From: Candidatus Nanopelagicales bacterium
GTDB taxonomy: Bacteria; Actinomycetota; Actinomycetes; S36-B12; GCA-2699445
Direction: 5' to 3'
Assembly (NCBI GenBank): GCA_029939085.1
Contig: JAOZTQ010000043.1
Span: 1-9,282 of the forward strand
DNA: 9,282 nucleotides
This document shows positions 1-5,902 of this stretch, piece after piece. The translations under genes and the position numbers were made by a program. The notes under the pieces are model-generated. The model ran no database searches, was not told the DNA's origin, and saw only the letters and a list, made by a program, of their open reading frames with translations. Within the stretch, counting starts at the first letter, position 1. Every line of letters begins with the position of its first letter.

Positions 1-1
1 T

Positions 2-250
2 AAAGTCACTCCGCTCTATACGCCTATCGACGAACTCGGTGCGGCGCGCGAGCAGTGGAACGACGGCAATAACTTCCTCACCGTTTCACCCGGGGTCATT
101 TTTGGTTATGACCGAAATGAGACGACGAACACCTTCCTGCGTCGAAACGGGATCGAAATCATCGGCATCGTCGGGAATGAACTTGGCCGGGGACGAGGCG
201 GACCTCGTTGTATGTCATGTCCAATGGAGCGAGGTTCAGCCGACGAGTGA
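2..250 (+). CDS. arcA: Arginine deiminase, C-terminal part (5' end outside window)
   Basis: Arginine deiminase hydrolyses L-arginine to citrulline and ammonia, the first step of the cytoplasmic arginine deiminase pathway. Only the last 82 codons are in the window; the frame is open from position 2 to the TGA at 248-250. The visible part carries the family's C-terminal signature: a segment reading WNDGNNFLTVSPGVIFGYDRN, then NELGRGRGGPRCMSCPMER. The Cys of RCMSC (codon 209-211) matches the catalytic nucleophile that forms the amidino-enzyme intermediate in this family. Family members are about 400 residues, so more than 300 residues are missing to the left. The next gene is ornithine carbamoyltransferase on the same strand, 97 nt downstream, which is the usual arcA-arcB order. 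Coding by homology is very secure; only the extent of the gene is unknown. Confidence 0.95.
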   Translation, partial: KVTPLYTPIDELGAAREQWNDGNNFLTVSPGVIFGYDRNETTNTFLRRNGIEIIGIVGNELGRGRGGPRCMSCPMERGSADE

Positions 251-257
251 TTTTTAC

Positions 258-287
258 GCTGCAGGGTGATCAAGGTCGCCCTGCAGC
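258..287 (+). other. Stem-loop in the arcA-arcB spacer
   Basis: A perfect 9-bp inverted repeat, GCTGCAGGG (258-266) against CCCTGCAGC (279-287), lies just after the arcA stop. The stem can be extended inward by up to four weaker pairs, two of them G-U, leaving a CAAG loop. No T-run follows, so it does not look like a classical terminator. In an arc operon it could be a processing site, a 3'-end stabiliser or a partial terminator giving different arcA and arcB levels; that role is inference. Confidence 0.6.
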
Positions 288-336
288 ACTCATCTACTAG
301 ACACACCGCAAGAACAAAAATAGAGAACACAACAAG

Positions 337-342
337 AAAGGA
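337..342 (+). promoter_or_regulatory. Ribosome binding site of arcB
   Basis: AAAGGA lies five bases before the ATG at 348, within the purine-rich AGAAAGGA. It is a good Shine-Dalgarno site and fixes the arcB start. It contrasts with several genes in the window that have none. Confidence 0.75.
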
Positions 343-347
343 CGACC

Positions 348-1355
348 ATGCCGGTCAACCTACGTAATCGGGATTTCCTTAAAGAGTTAGATTTCACCAC
401 TCAGGAACTACAGTTCCTACTCGACCTGTCACGTGACCTCAAACGCGCAAAGTACACAGGCAACGAACGTCAGCGGATGCAACGCAAAAATGTGGCGCTG
501 ATCTTCGAGAAGACTTCGACGCGGACAAGGTGTGCCTTCGAGGTCGGCGCCTACGATCAAGGCGCTGGCGTCACCTATCTTGACCCCAGTGGTTCGCAAC
601 TAGGCCATAAGGAATCGATCGCGGACACCGCACGAGTGCTTTCTGGTTTCTACGATGGAATTGAGTACCGAGGTGCCGCTCACGAAAACGTCGAGGAACT
701 GGCCGAGTACGCCGACGTCCCGGTATGGAATGGACTCACCGACGAGTGGCATCCCACTCAGATGCTTGCCGACTTCCTCACCATGAGTGAATACAGCCGA
801 GGTAAACCTATTTCGGACGTGTCTTATGCCTATATGGGTGATGCACGATCCAATATGGGTAACTCACTGCTCATCATGGGCGCCATCATGGGATCAGATG
901 TGCGTATCTGCTCACCGAAAGATTTGTGGCCTTCGAAAGAGGTGCAGGACGCTGCGCATGCTCGCGCCGAGGAAAGTGGTGCTCGAGTAATGCTGACTGA
1001 AGATCCCGACGAAGCGATTCCTGGAGCGGAATTTCTACATACCGACGTGTGGGTTTCTATGGGTGAGCCGAAGGAAGTGTGGGACGAACGCGTGAAACTA
1101 CTTCAGCCCTACCAAGTCAACCGCGCCGCACTGGATCGCACCGGCACCAAAGATGCCAAGTTCATGCATTGCTTGCCTGCCTTCCACGACACCAACACGA
1201 AGGTTGGAAAGGATGTTGCAGCATCCACCGGCATGGAGAATGGACTCGAGGTGACAAACGACGTCTTCGAGTCAAATGCAAACATTGCTTTCGCACAGGC
1301 CGAAAATCGCTTGCACACCATCAAGGCGATCATGGTTGCAACTATTGGTGACTAA
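348..1355 (+). CDS. arcB: Ornithine carbamoyltransferase, probably catabolic
   Basis: This cytoplasmic enzyme interconverts ornithine plus carbamoyl phosphate with citrulline plus phosphate. The 335-residue length is normal. Visible motifs, in order: the carbamoyl-phosphate loop STRTR (57-61), HPTQ (135-138), the ornithine-binding DVWVSMGE (233-240) and HCLP (274-277). The N-terminal style (PVNLRNRDFLKELDFT, then FEKTSTRTRCAFEVGAYDQG) resembles ArcB/ArgF enzymes of arginine deiminase operons. Lying directly after arcA argues that it runs in the catabolic direction, splitting citrulline to yield carbamoyl phosphate for a carbamate kinase not in this window. Because anabolic and catabolic forms share all catalytic motifs, the direction is inferred from context. 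The ATG at 348 has a good ribosome binding site, and the gene ends at a strong terminator hairpin. Confidence 0.96.
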   Translation: MPVNLRNRDFLKELDFTTQELQFLLDLSRDLKRAKYTGNERQRMQRKNVALIFEKTSTRTRCAFEVGAYDQGAGVTYLDPSGSQLGHKESIADTARVLSGFYDGIEYRGAAHENVEELAEYADVPVWNGLTDEWHPTQMLADFLTMSEYSRGKPISDVSYAYMGDARSNMGNSLLIMGAIMGSDVRICSPKDLWPSKEVQDAAHARAEESGARVMLTEDPDEAIPGAEFLHTDVWVSMGEPKEVWDERVKLLQPYQVNRAALDRTGTKDAKFMHCLPAFHDTNTKVGKDVAASTGMENGLEVTNDVFESNANIAFAQAENRLHTIKAIMVATIGD

Positions 1356-1375
1356 GCTCCCATAGCTCTAGCCCT

Positions 1376-1415
1376 ACTGCAGGAGCCCCCCGCTTAGGCG
1401 GGGGGCTCCTGCAGT
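1376..1415 (+). terminator. Strong hairpin terminator after arcB
   Basis: A perfect 18-bp inverted repeat begins 20 bases after the arcB stop: ACTGCAGGAGCCCCCCGC (1376-1393), loop TTAG, and its exact complement (1398-1415). The core holds six consecutive G:C pairs. No proper T-tract follows on either strand, a form common in Actinobacteria. Position suggests it ends the arc operon. The palindrome could also stop transcription arriving from the DUF2516-like gene on the other strand, since the two genes converge here. Confidence 0.85.
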
Positions 1416-1580
1416 TAAGCAATAACATTCTTGGCAATTTCACGGTGGCTGAAGATTGTCGAGTCAATCCACTAGTGCACCGTTAACTTCCCGACAGTTT
1501 GTATTCCTGCGACAACGAATCCGGATTAACGGACAAGGCACCGTGCACCAAACCTGCGGAGACTCTTTACTTCACAGGGT

Positions 1581-1895
1581 TTAATTGACCCGACGCTCCC
1601 GAGCTAATCGCAATTTCGGTCGTTGATCGTAGAAGTACACACCAGTAGCCAGCATGACGGCCACCCAAGTTGCCCCACCTAAACTCACCGGATTCGCGAT
1701 GACTTCCCGGGCTCCAACCAATAGCAACAGGAAAAATCCCACGAGAAGAATAAGTATCCACACCAACCTGGGCATCCGGTTCACGGTTCTAAAATCTTCC
1801 TTATCGAAACCGAACGCATCAATGAAGCCCCAGGCCACCAGAGCCAACGATCCGAAGCCGAGAACGACACTCAGAGCCGTAACAAATGGTTCCAC
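1581..1895 (-). CDS. DUF2516-like small membrane protein
   Basis: This is a 104-residue integral membrane protein with three predicted hydrophobic segments at about residues 5-26, 43-64 and 70-90. The order (helix, an FxxxDAFxxxxEDF-type polar loop, a W-anchored helix, then a third helix ending in GVYFYDQRPKLR) resembles actinobacterial DUF2516 proteins, whose C-terminal YxxDxRP signature is recognisable. No biochemical function is established. The start is GTG at 1893-1895; an in-frame TAG lies only three codons upstream at 1905-1907, so the start cannot be much earlier. No Shine-Dalgarno site is visible. Instead TAGGCT (1902-1907) sits six bases before the GTG, as expected for a leaderless message. 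The lipoprotein gene lies 134 bases upstream on the same strand, and the gene converges on the arc operon. Family assignment is from pattern memory only. Confidence 0.82.
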   Translation of the reverse strand: MEPFVTALSVVLGFGSLALVAWGFIDAFGFDKEDFRTVNRMPRLVWILILLVGFFLLLLVGAREVIANPVSLGGATWVAVMLATGVYFYDQRPKLRLARERRVN

Positions 1896-1901
1896 ATCGA
1901 C

Positions 1902-1907
1902 AGCCTA
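1902..1907 (-). promoter_or_regulatory. Putative -10 box for a leaderless DUF2516-like mRNA
   Basis: On the minus strand TAGGCT fits TANNNT and is separated from the GTG start by exactly six bases (GTCGAT), which would put the transcription start at the start codon. No good -35 element is visible. The same geometry appears at aroA and the M20 peptidase gene. Confidence 0.45.
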
Positions 1908-2029
1908 GACAGCGGAGACGCCGCCTTTGCCGGAATTTGAGGTGTGTCCCCGAATCGCACGACCTTGCTCGACAATGATCTGCTGGTATTCCTGGGTCCA
2001 GGTAGAACTTCTAGGTTCGCTAGCAGTTC

Positions 2030-2380
2030 CTACTGACTTGACGGTACGTCAGCTACTTGTACGTCGAAGTTAACCTTGTCGTCCGCCACTGATGTCACTG
2101 TAATCAGCACGTCATAGGTGACCTGGCCATCAGACATGCTGCAGGTGATAGTCGCACCAACTTCTGCTGGTAAGTCTTCAGAGCAGGTAACCGGTGGAGC
2201 CTGTTGACCCACCTGCTGCGTGAGCGCATCCTGTGCCTGAACTTCCACTTCCCCGCTGCTGACGGATTGCGGCAGATCTTCTGGCGCAGATTCGCCCACT
2301 GAAACAGAAGCGCTACATCCACACAGCACCAGAACAGTCGCAACACCAAGGAAAGTGAATGTCGAAGTTAGCTTTCGCAT
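2030..2380 (-). CDS. DUF4333-like secreted lipoprotein
   Basis: A 116-residue protein with an N-terminal lipoprotein signal: MRK, a hydrophobic stretch of about 15 residues, then a lipobox-like LCGC around residues 19-22, whose last Cys would be lipidated. A Ser/Glu/Gln-rich linker follows, then a C-terminal domain with two Cys (VTCSEDLPAEVGATITC) that could form a disulfide, ending in beta-strand-like segments (YDVLITVTSV, KVNFDVQVAD). This layout resembles actinobacterial DUF4333 lipoproteins, which have no settled function. The ATG at 2378-2380 is chosen because TGGAGG lies eight bases before it; the earlier in-frame ATG at 2393-2395 overlaps that site and would put charged residues before the signal. 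It should sit on the outer face of the membrane. It lies downstream of pckG on the same strand, but the 153-base gap suggests its own promoter. Confidence 0.82.
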   Translation of the reverse strand: MRKLTSTFTFLGVATVLVLCGCSASVSVGESAPEDLPQSVSSGEVEVQAQDALTQQVGQQAPPVTCSEDLPAEVGATITCSMSDGQVTYDVLITVTSVADDKVNFDVQVADVPSSQ

Positions 2381-2385
2381 GCCAT

Positions 2386-2392
2386 CCGCCTC
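2386..2392 (-). promoter_or_regulatory. Ribosome binding site deciding the lipoprotein start
   Basis: On the minus strand TGGAGG, read just before CGGATGGC-ATG, is a strong Shine-Dalgarno match eight bases from the ATG at 2378-2380. It overlaps an upstream in-frame ATG (2393-2395), so the shorter 116-residue product is preferred. Confidence 0.65.
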
Positions 2393-2421
2393 CATAGAAG
2401 AGCTAAAGCAGTCGCGTTCGA

Positions 2422-2466
2422 TCTACGTCTGCAGCGTAGAGGATTCCACGCAACGACGTAGGTCAA
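2422..2466 (-). promoter_or_regulatory. Possible promoter region of the lipoprotein gene
   Basis: The 153-base gap between the pckG stop and the lipoprotein start holds a good -35-like TTGACC (2461-2466, minus strand). At a 17-base spacing the -10 position reads only TCCTCT, which is weak. A 6-bp inverted repeat, TCTACG and CGTAGA around CTGCAGA (2422-2440), lies across or just after that place and could be an operator or leader hairpin. I see no clear terminator for pckG here. This call is tentative. Confidence 0.25.
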
Positions 2467-2533
2467 CTGCCGTTGCCCTGCTAGGCGCAATCCATGACCG
2501 CCGACTTCACCTGCCGGTGGCCTCACGCAGAAG

Positions 2534-4366
2534 CTAGGACTTGGCTGCTTCGAGATGACTGCGCAACGAAGCCAGTTCTTCACGCAGCGCGGCGGGAACT
2601 TTGTCACCGAATTTGTCGAAGTACTCCTCCGTCAAATCGCATTCGGCCAACCAAGACTCCGCATCCACTTCGAAAAGTTCGGCGAGCTGCTCTTGACTCA
2701 GATCGAGTCCGTCAATGTAGAGGTCACCGTCTTTGGGCTGGTTACCGATCGGTGTCTCTTCCGCCGCAACCCGACCCTCAACACGTTCGACGATCCACGA
2801 CAGCACTCGCGAGTTTTCGCCAAATCCTGGCCAGATGAAGTTTCCGTCACTGTCTTTGCGGAACCAGTTGACCTGGAAGATCTTGGGCAACTTGTCGGCA
2901 TCAGTCATATTGCCGATCTTGAGCCAATGACCCCAGTAGTCGGCCATGTTGTAGCCACAGAACGGCAGCATCGCAAACGGGTCGCGGCGTAGCGCTCCAA
3001 CTGTGCCTTCGGCGGCAGCAGTCTGTTCCGAAGCAATCGACGAACCGAGGAAAACGCCGTGTTGCCAATCTCGGGCCTCATTGACCAGTGGAACGTTAGT
3101 CGCTCGACGCCCCCCGAATAGGATTGCTGAAATCGGAACGCCAGCCGGGTCCTCCCAGTTAGGGGCAATCGACGGGCATTGTTCGGCGGGAGCGGTGAAG
3201 CGCGCGTTTGGATGGCTTGAGGGATCCTCACTTGCGGGGGTCCAGTCGTTGCCCTTCCAGTCGGTGAGGTGCGCCGGTGGTTCTTCCGTCAGACCTTCCC
3301 ACCAGACATCGCCCTCATCAGTCAGCGCAACATTGGTGAAAATCGAGTTGCCCCACAGAGTCTTGACCGCGTTTGCATTGGTCTTGTCGCCGGTTCCAGG
3401 CGCCACACCAAAGAATCCTGCTTCGGGATTGATGGCATATAGCTGACCGTCACTACCGAAACGCATCCAAGCGATGTCATCGCCTACAGTTTCCACTTTC
3501 CAACCCGGAACGCTGGGTTCCAGCATGGCCAGGTTTGTCTTACCGCAGGCCGACGGGAAGGCGGCCGAAATATATTTCACTTCTCCCGCTGGGCTGGTGA
3601 GTTTCAAAACCAGCATGTGTTCGGCCATCCAGCCCTCATCGCGAGCCATCGCTGAGGCGATCCGAAGCGCGAAGCACTTCTTGCCGAGCAAAGCGTTGCC
3701 GCCATATCCGGATCCATACGACCAGATCTCTCGTGACTCTGGGAAATGCACGATGTATTTCGTATCGCTGCAAGGCCAGGCGACATCGTCTCGAGCATTG
3801 CCGGCTTCATCGACGAGCGGGAACCCTACCGTATGTAGCGCGGGGACAAAGTCACCATCTTCACCAAGCTGTTCAAGTGCGGCCGAGCCCATGCGAGTCA
3901 TGATTTTCATATTCACAACGACATAAGGTGAGTCGGTTATTTCAACACCCAGTTGTGAGATCCGCGACCCTAGCGGGCCCATGCAGAATGGCACAACGTA
4001 CATGGTGCGTCCACGCATACAGCCATCGAATAAACCATTCAAGATGCCCCGCATCTCGGATGGCTCCATCCAGTTATTGGTCGGACCAGCGTCTTCTTCA
4101 CGGGTTGAGCAGATGTAGGTGCGGTCTTCGACACGTGCCACATCAGATGGGTTCGATCGCGCCAAGAAGGAGTTGGGGCGTTTCTCCGGGTTGAGTCGGA
4201 TAAAGGTTCCGCTGTCGACGAGCTGACTCGTGTGACGGTTCCATTCGTCTTCGGAACCATCGCACCACTCGACTCGATCGGGCTTTGTTAGAGCCGCAAC
4301 TTCTTCGACCCATTCCAGCAACTTCTTGTTCTTAGTCGGAGGGTTATCCAGACCCGGAACGCTCAT
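2534..4366 (-). CDS. pckG: Phosphoenolpyruvate carboxykinase (GTP)
   Basis: This cytoplasmic enzyme converts oxaloacetate and GTP to phosphoenolpyruvate, CO2 and GDP, the entry into gluconeogenesis from the TCA cycle. The 610-residue length matches GTP-type carboxykinases. Positions from the chosen start: MRGRTMYVVPFCMGP (116-131); LGKK (227-230) and the His of EHM (250), likely Mn2+ ligands; the P-loop FPSACGKTNL (270-279) with the hyper-reactive Cys at 274; GDDIAWM (295-301) with the metal-binding Asp; RDPFAMLPFCGYNMADYW (461-478); and NWFRKD (500-505). The ATG at 4364-4366 is chosen because GGAG lies six bases upstream and actinobacterial PckG typically begins around PGLD. An upstream in-frame TTG at 4421-4423 would add 19 atypical residues and lacks support. 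The gene is divergent from aroA. Confidence 0.97.
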   Translation of the reverse strand: MSVPGLDNPPTKNKKLLEWVEEVAALTKPDRVEWCDGSEDEWNRHTSQLVDSGTFIRLNPEKRPNSFLARSNPSDVARVEDRTYICSTREEDAGPTNNWMEPSEMRGILNGLFDGCMRGRTMYVVPFCMGPLGSRISQLGVEITDSPYVVVNMKIMTRMGSAALEQLGEDGDFVPALHTVGFPLVDEAGNARDDVAWPCSDTKYIVHFPESREIWSYGSGYGGNALLGKKCFALRIASAMARDEGWMAEHMLVLKLTSPAGEVKYISAAFPSACGKTNLAMLEPSVPGWKVETVGDDIAWMRFGSDGQLYAINPEAGFFGVAPGTGDKTNANAVKTLWGNSIFTNVALTDEGDVWWEGLTEEPPAHLTDWKGNDWTPASEDPSSHPNARFTAPAEQCPSIAPNWEDPAGVPISAILFGGRRATNVPLVNEARDWQHGVFLGSSIASEQTAAAEGTVGALRRDPFAMLPFCGYNMADYWGHWLKIGNMTDADKLPKIFQVNWFRKDSDGNFIWPGFGENSRVLSWIVERVEGRVAAEETPIGNQPKDGDLYIDGLDLSQEQLAELFEVDAESWLAECDLTEEYFDKFGDKVPAALREELASLRSHLEAAKS

Positions 4367-4525
4367 TCTCAACTCCGTATCTCGCCAAATCGCCTTGTGC
4401 TTTAAGCCCAGCGGGACGCTCAACTGAGCACCACATCGTCTGGGCGAGGCGAATCACAATGAGTCTAGGATGCCCGATCCTCCTTGAACTGACACATTTG
4501 GGGTGGTGTATCTCACCAAGTCCGT

Positions 4526-4542
4526 CCGATATCTCTTATCGG
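4526..4542. promoter_or_regulatory. Candidate operator: CCGATA inverted repeat between pckG and aroA
   Basis: A perfect 6-bp inverted repeat, CCGATA-TCTCT-TATCGG, lies in the divergent pckG-aroA spacer. A third CCGATA at 4576-4581 overlaps the putative aroA -10 box. The symmetry and the repeated half-site suggest binding by a dimeric transcription factor, which I cannot name. A second, shorter repeat, TGGTG-TATCT-CACCA, lies at 4504-4518. Function is inference. Confidence 0.4.
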
Positions 4543-4579
4543 CCTTCGATTCCGCCTCGGTCAATCACCTCAGGGCCGA

Positions 4580-4585
4580 TACCCT
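4580..4585 (+). promoter_or_regulatory. Putative -10 box for leaderless aroA mRNA
   Basis: TACCCT fits TANNNT and ends six bases (GCCCTC) before the aroA ATG at 4592, so transcription would start at the initiator codon. There is no Shine-Dalgarno site. The hexamer 17 bases upstream, TCGGTC, is only a weak -35 match. Confidence 0.5.
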
Positions 4586-4591
4586 GCCCTC

Positions 4592-5899
4592 ATGACGGAA
4601 ACGATGTGGCCTGCACCCTTTGCCGCATCCCCGATACGCGGTCAGGTGACTGTCCCCGGATCTAAATCGATGGCTAACCGGGCGCTATTGCTGGCTGCGC
4701 TAGCCAACGGCCCGAGCACGTTAACCGGCTTACCGCTCGATGCGCGGGATATTCAGTTGATGCTAGCGGGCCTTCGTTCGCTGGGTGTGCGCTGCGAAAT
4801 CGACGTAGCAACTCGAGCCACTCATGTGTTCCCGGGTGAGTTACGCGGCCCGGCTGATATCGATTGCGGTCTTGCAGGTACGGTGATGCGCTTTTTGCCG
4901 CCGGTTGCTGCATTGGCACGCGGTGACATTCGTTTCGACGGTGATGGCAGAGCTCGAGAACGTCCTATGGCAACCTCCATTTCGGCGCTGAAGGATCTTG
5001 GGATAGAGGTTTCGACTGAGAGTTCACCGGGGCTTCCCTTTACGATCCGCGGAGACGGAGCGGTTTCCGGCGGTTCCGTAACCCTAGATGCGTCGTCGAG
5101 CAGTCAGTTCGTTAGTGCTTTGCTTCTGCCCGGTAGGCGCTTTCGAGAAGGCATCAGCGTGCGCCATCGTGGCGGCCCGATACCTTCGCTACCGCATATT
5201 GAGATGACCGTGCGCATGCTGCAAGAACACGGGGTCCCGGTCACGGTTGACACCACCGATCCGACAAACGCCACCTGGTCAATCGAATCGGGAGTCATTG
5301 AGGCGCGAGATCGCAAGGTTGAGCCAGACATCTCGAATTCCTTACCTTTTGCCGCAGCGGCGCTTGTGACAGGTGGAAGTGTCGAGATTGCCGGTTGGCC
5401 TCCGGACGGACTGCAACCTGTCGCTGCAGTCAGAGAGCTGTTGAGCGAACTTGGTGCGGACACGGTCTTGTCAGACACCGGTCTGACCGTTCAAGGTACC
5501 GGTGAGATAAACGGAATCGAGCGAGATCTCAGCGACTTGGGTGAACTGGTCCCCAATGTGGTGGCACTGTGCGCCCTTGCAACCGGTCCCTCGAAACTCA
5601 GCGGAATTAGCCACATTGCCGGTCACGAAACGGATCGCCTGCAGGCCCTGGCAACGGAACTGAACAGACTCGGCGGCAACGTTTCAGCAAAGTCCGATGG
5701 ATTTGAGATTTACCCCGCGAAACTATCCGGCGGCGACTGGCGCACTTACCATGACCATCGCATGGCTACGACGGGAGCGATCATTGGACTTCGAGTACCT
5801 GATGTCCGCATAGAAAATATCGGGACAACCGGTAAAACCTTTCCCGAGTTTCCCCGCATTTGGCAAGATCTGGTCACTGGCAACAAAACGGTTGTTTGA
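4592..5899 (+). CDS. aroA: 3-phosphoshikimate 1-carboxyvinyltransferase (EPSP synthase)
   Basis: This cytoplasmic enzyme transfers the enolpyruvyl group of PEP to shikimate 3-phosphate, the sixth step of chorismate synthesis. The 435-residue length is normal for the two-domain fold. Motifs seen: PGSKSMANR (22-30) with the substrate-binding Lys25; GLAGTVMRFLPP (93-104), the PEP-binding loop; RERPMATS (122-129); SSSSQF (168-173); DLSDLGELVPN (312-322) with the likely catalytic Asp315; GHETDR (344-349) with Glu346; and DHRMA (388-392). The loop reads GLAGTVMR rather than the GNAGTAMR of E. coli-type enzymes, so glyphosate response cannot be predicted from it. The first ATG is chosen because of the -10-like TACCCT six bases upstream; Met5 is an alternative start. 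The gene is followed after 3 nt by rsgA, an arrangement recurrent in Actinobacteria. Confidence 0.96.
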   Translation: MTETMWPAPFAASPIRGQVTVPGSKSMANRALLLAALANGPSTLTGLPLDARDIQLMLAGLRSLGVRCEIDVATRATHVFPGELRGPADIDCGLAGTVMRFLPPVAALARGDIRFDGDGRARERPMATSISALKDLGIEVSTESSPGLPFTIRGDGAVSGGSVTLDASSSSQFVSALLLPGRRFREGISVRHRGGPIPSLPHIEMTVRMLQEHGVPVTVDTTDPTNATWSIESGVIEARDRKVEPDISNSLPFAAAALVTGGSVEIAGWPPDGLQPVAAVRELLSELGADTVLSDTGLTVQGTGEINGIERDLSDLGELVPNVVALCALATGPSKLSGISHIAGHETDRLQALATELNRLGGNVSAKSDGFEIYPAKLSGGDWRTYHDHRMATTGAIIGLRVPDVRIENIGTTGKTFPEFPRIWQDLVTGNKTVV

Positions 5900-5902
5900 T
5901 TG

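Noticed and set aside
39..269. Plus-strand frame starting at ATG 39
   Set aside because: It is out of frame with the arcA C-terminus, whose RCMSC catalytic motif clearly identifies the real frame (2-250).
1654..1908. Plus-strand frame opposite the DUF2516-like gene
   Set aside because: Thr/Asn/Arg-rich translation without hydrophobic or domain pattern, whereas the minus strand encodes a coherent three-helix protein.
2381..2395. Longer lipoprotein from ATG 2393-2395
   Set aside because: The upstream ATG overlaps the strong TGGAGG site that serves the ATG at 2378-2380 and would put acidic residues before the signal peptide.
2494..3926. Open frames on the + strand opposite pckG (2494-2838, 2555-2992, 3003-3446, 3474-3926)
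   Set aside because: All lie antisense to a well-conserved enzyme and show no recognisable domain; they are by-products of the codon use of pckG.
4367..4423. Longer PckG starting at TTG 4421-4423
   Set aside because: The 19 extra residues do not look like the family N-terminus; the ATG at 4364-4366 has GGAG six bases upstream and gives the usual 610-residue length.
5104..5478. Minus-strand open frames opposite aroA and rsgA (5104-5478, 5944-6255)
   Set aside because: Low-complexity Ser/Arg/Thr-rich translations fully antisense to conserved genes; no start signals.
5900..5902. TTG start one codon before the rsgA ATG
   Set aside because: An adjacent ATG at 5903 is the stronger initiator; the difference is one residue.
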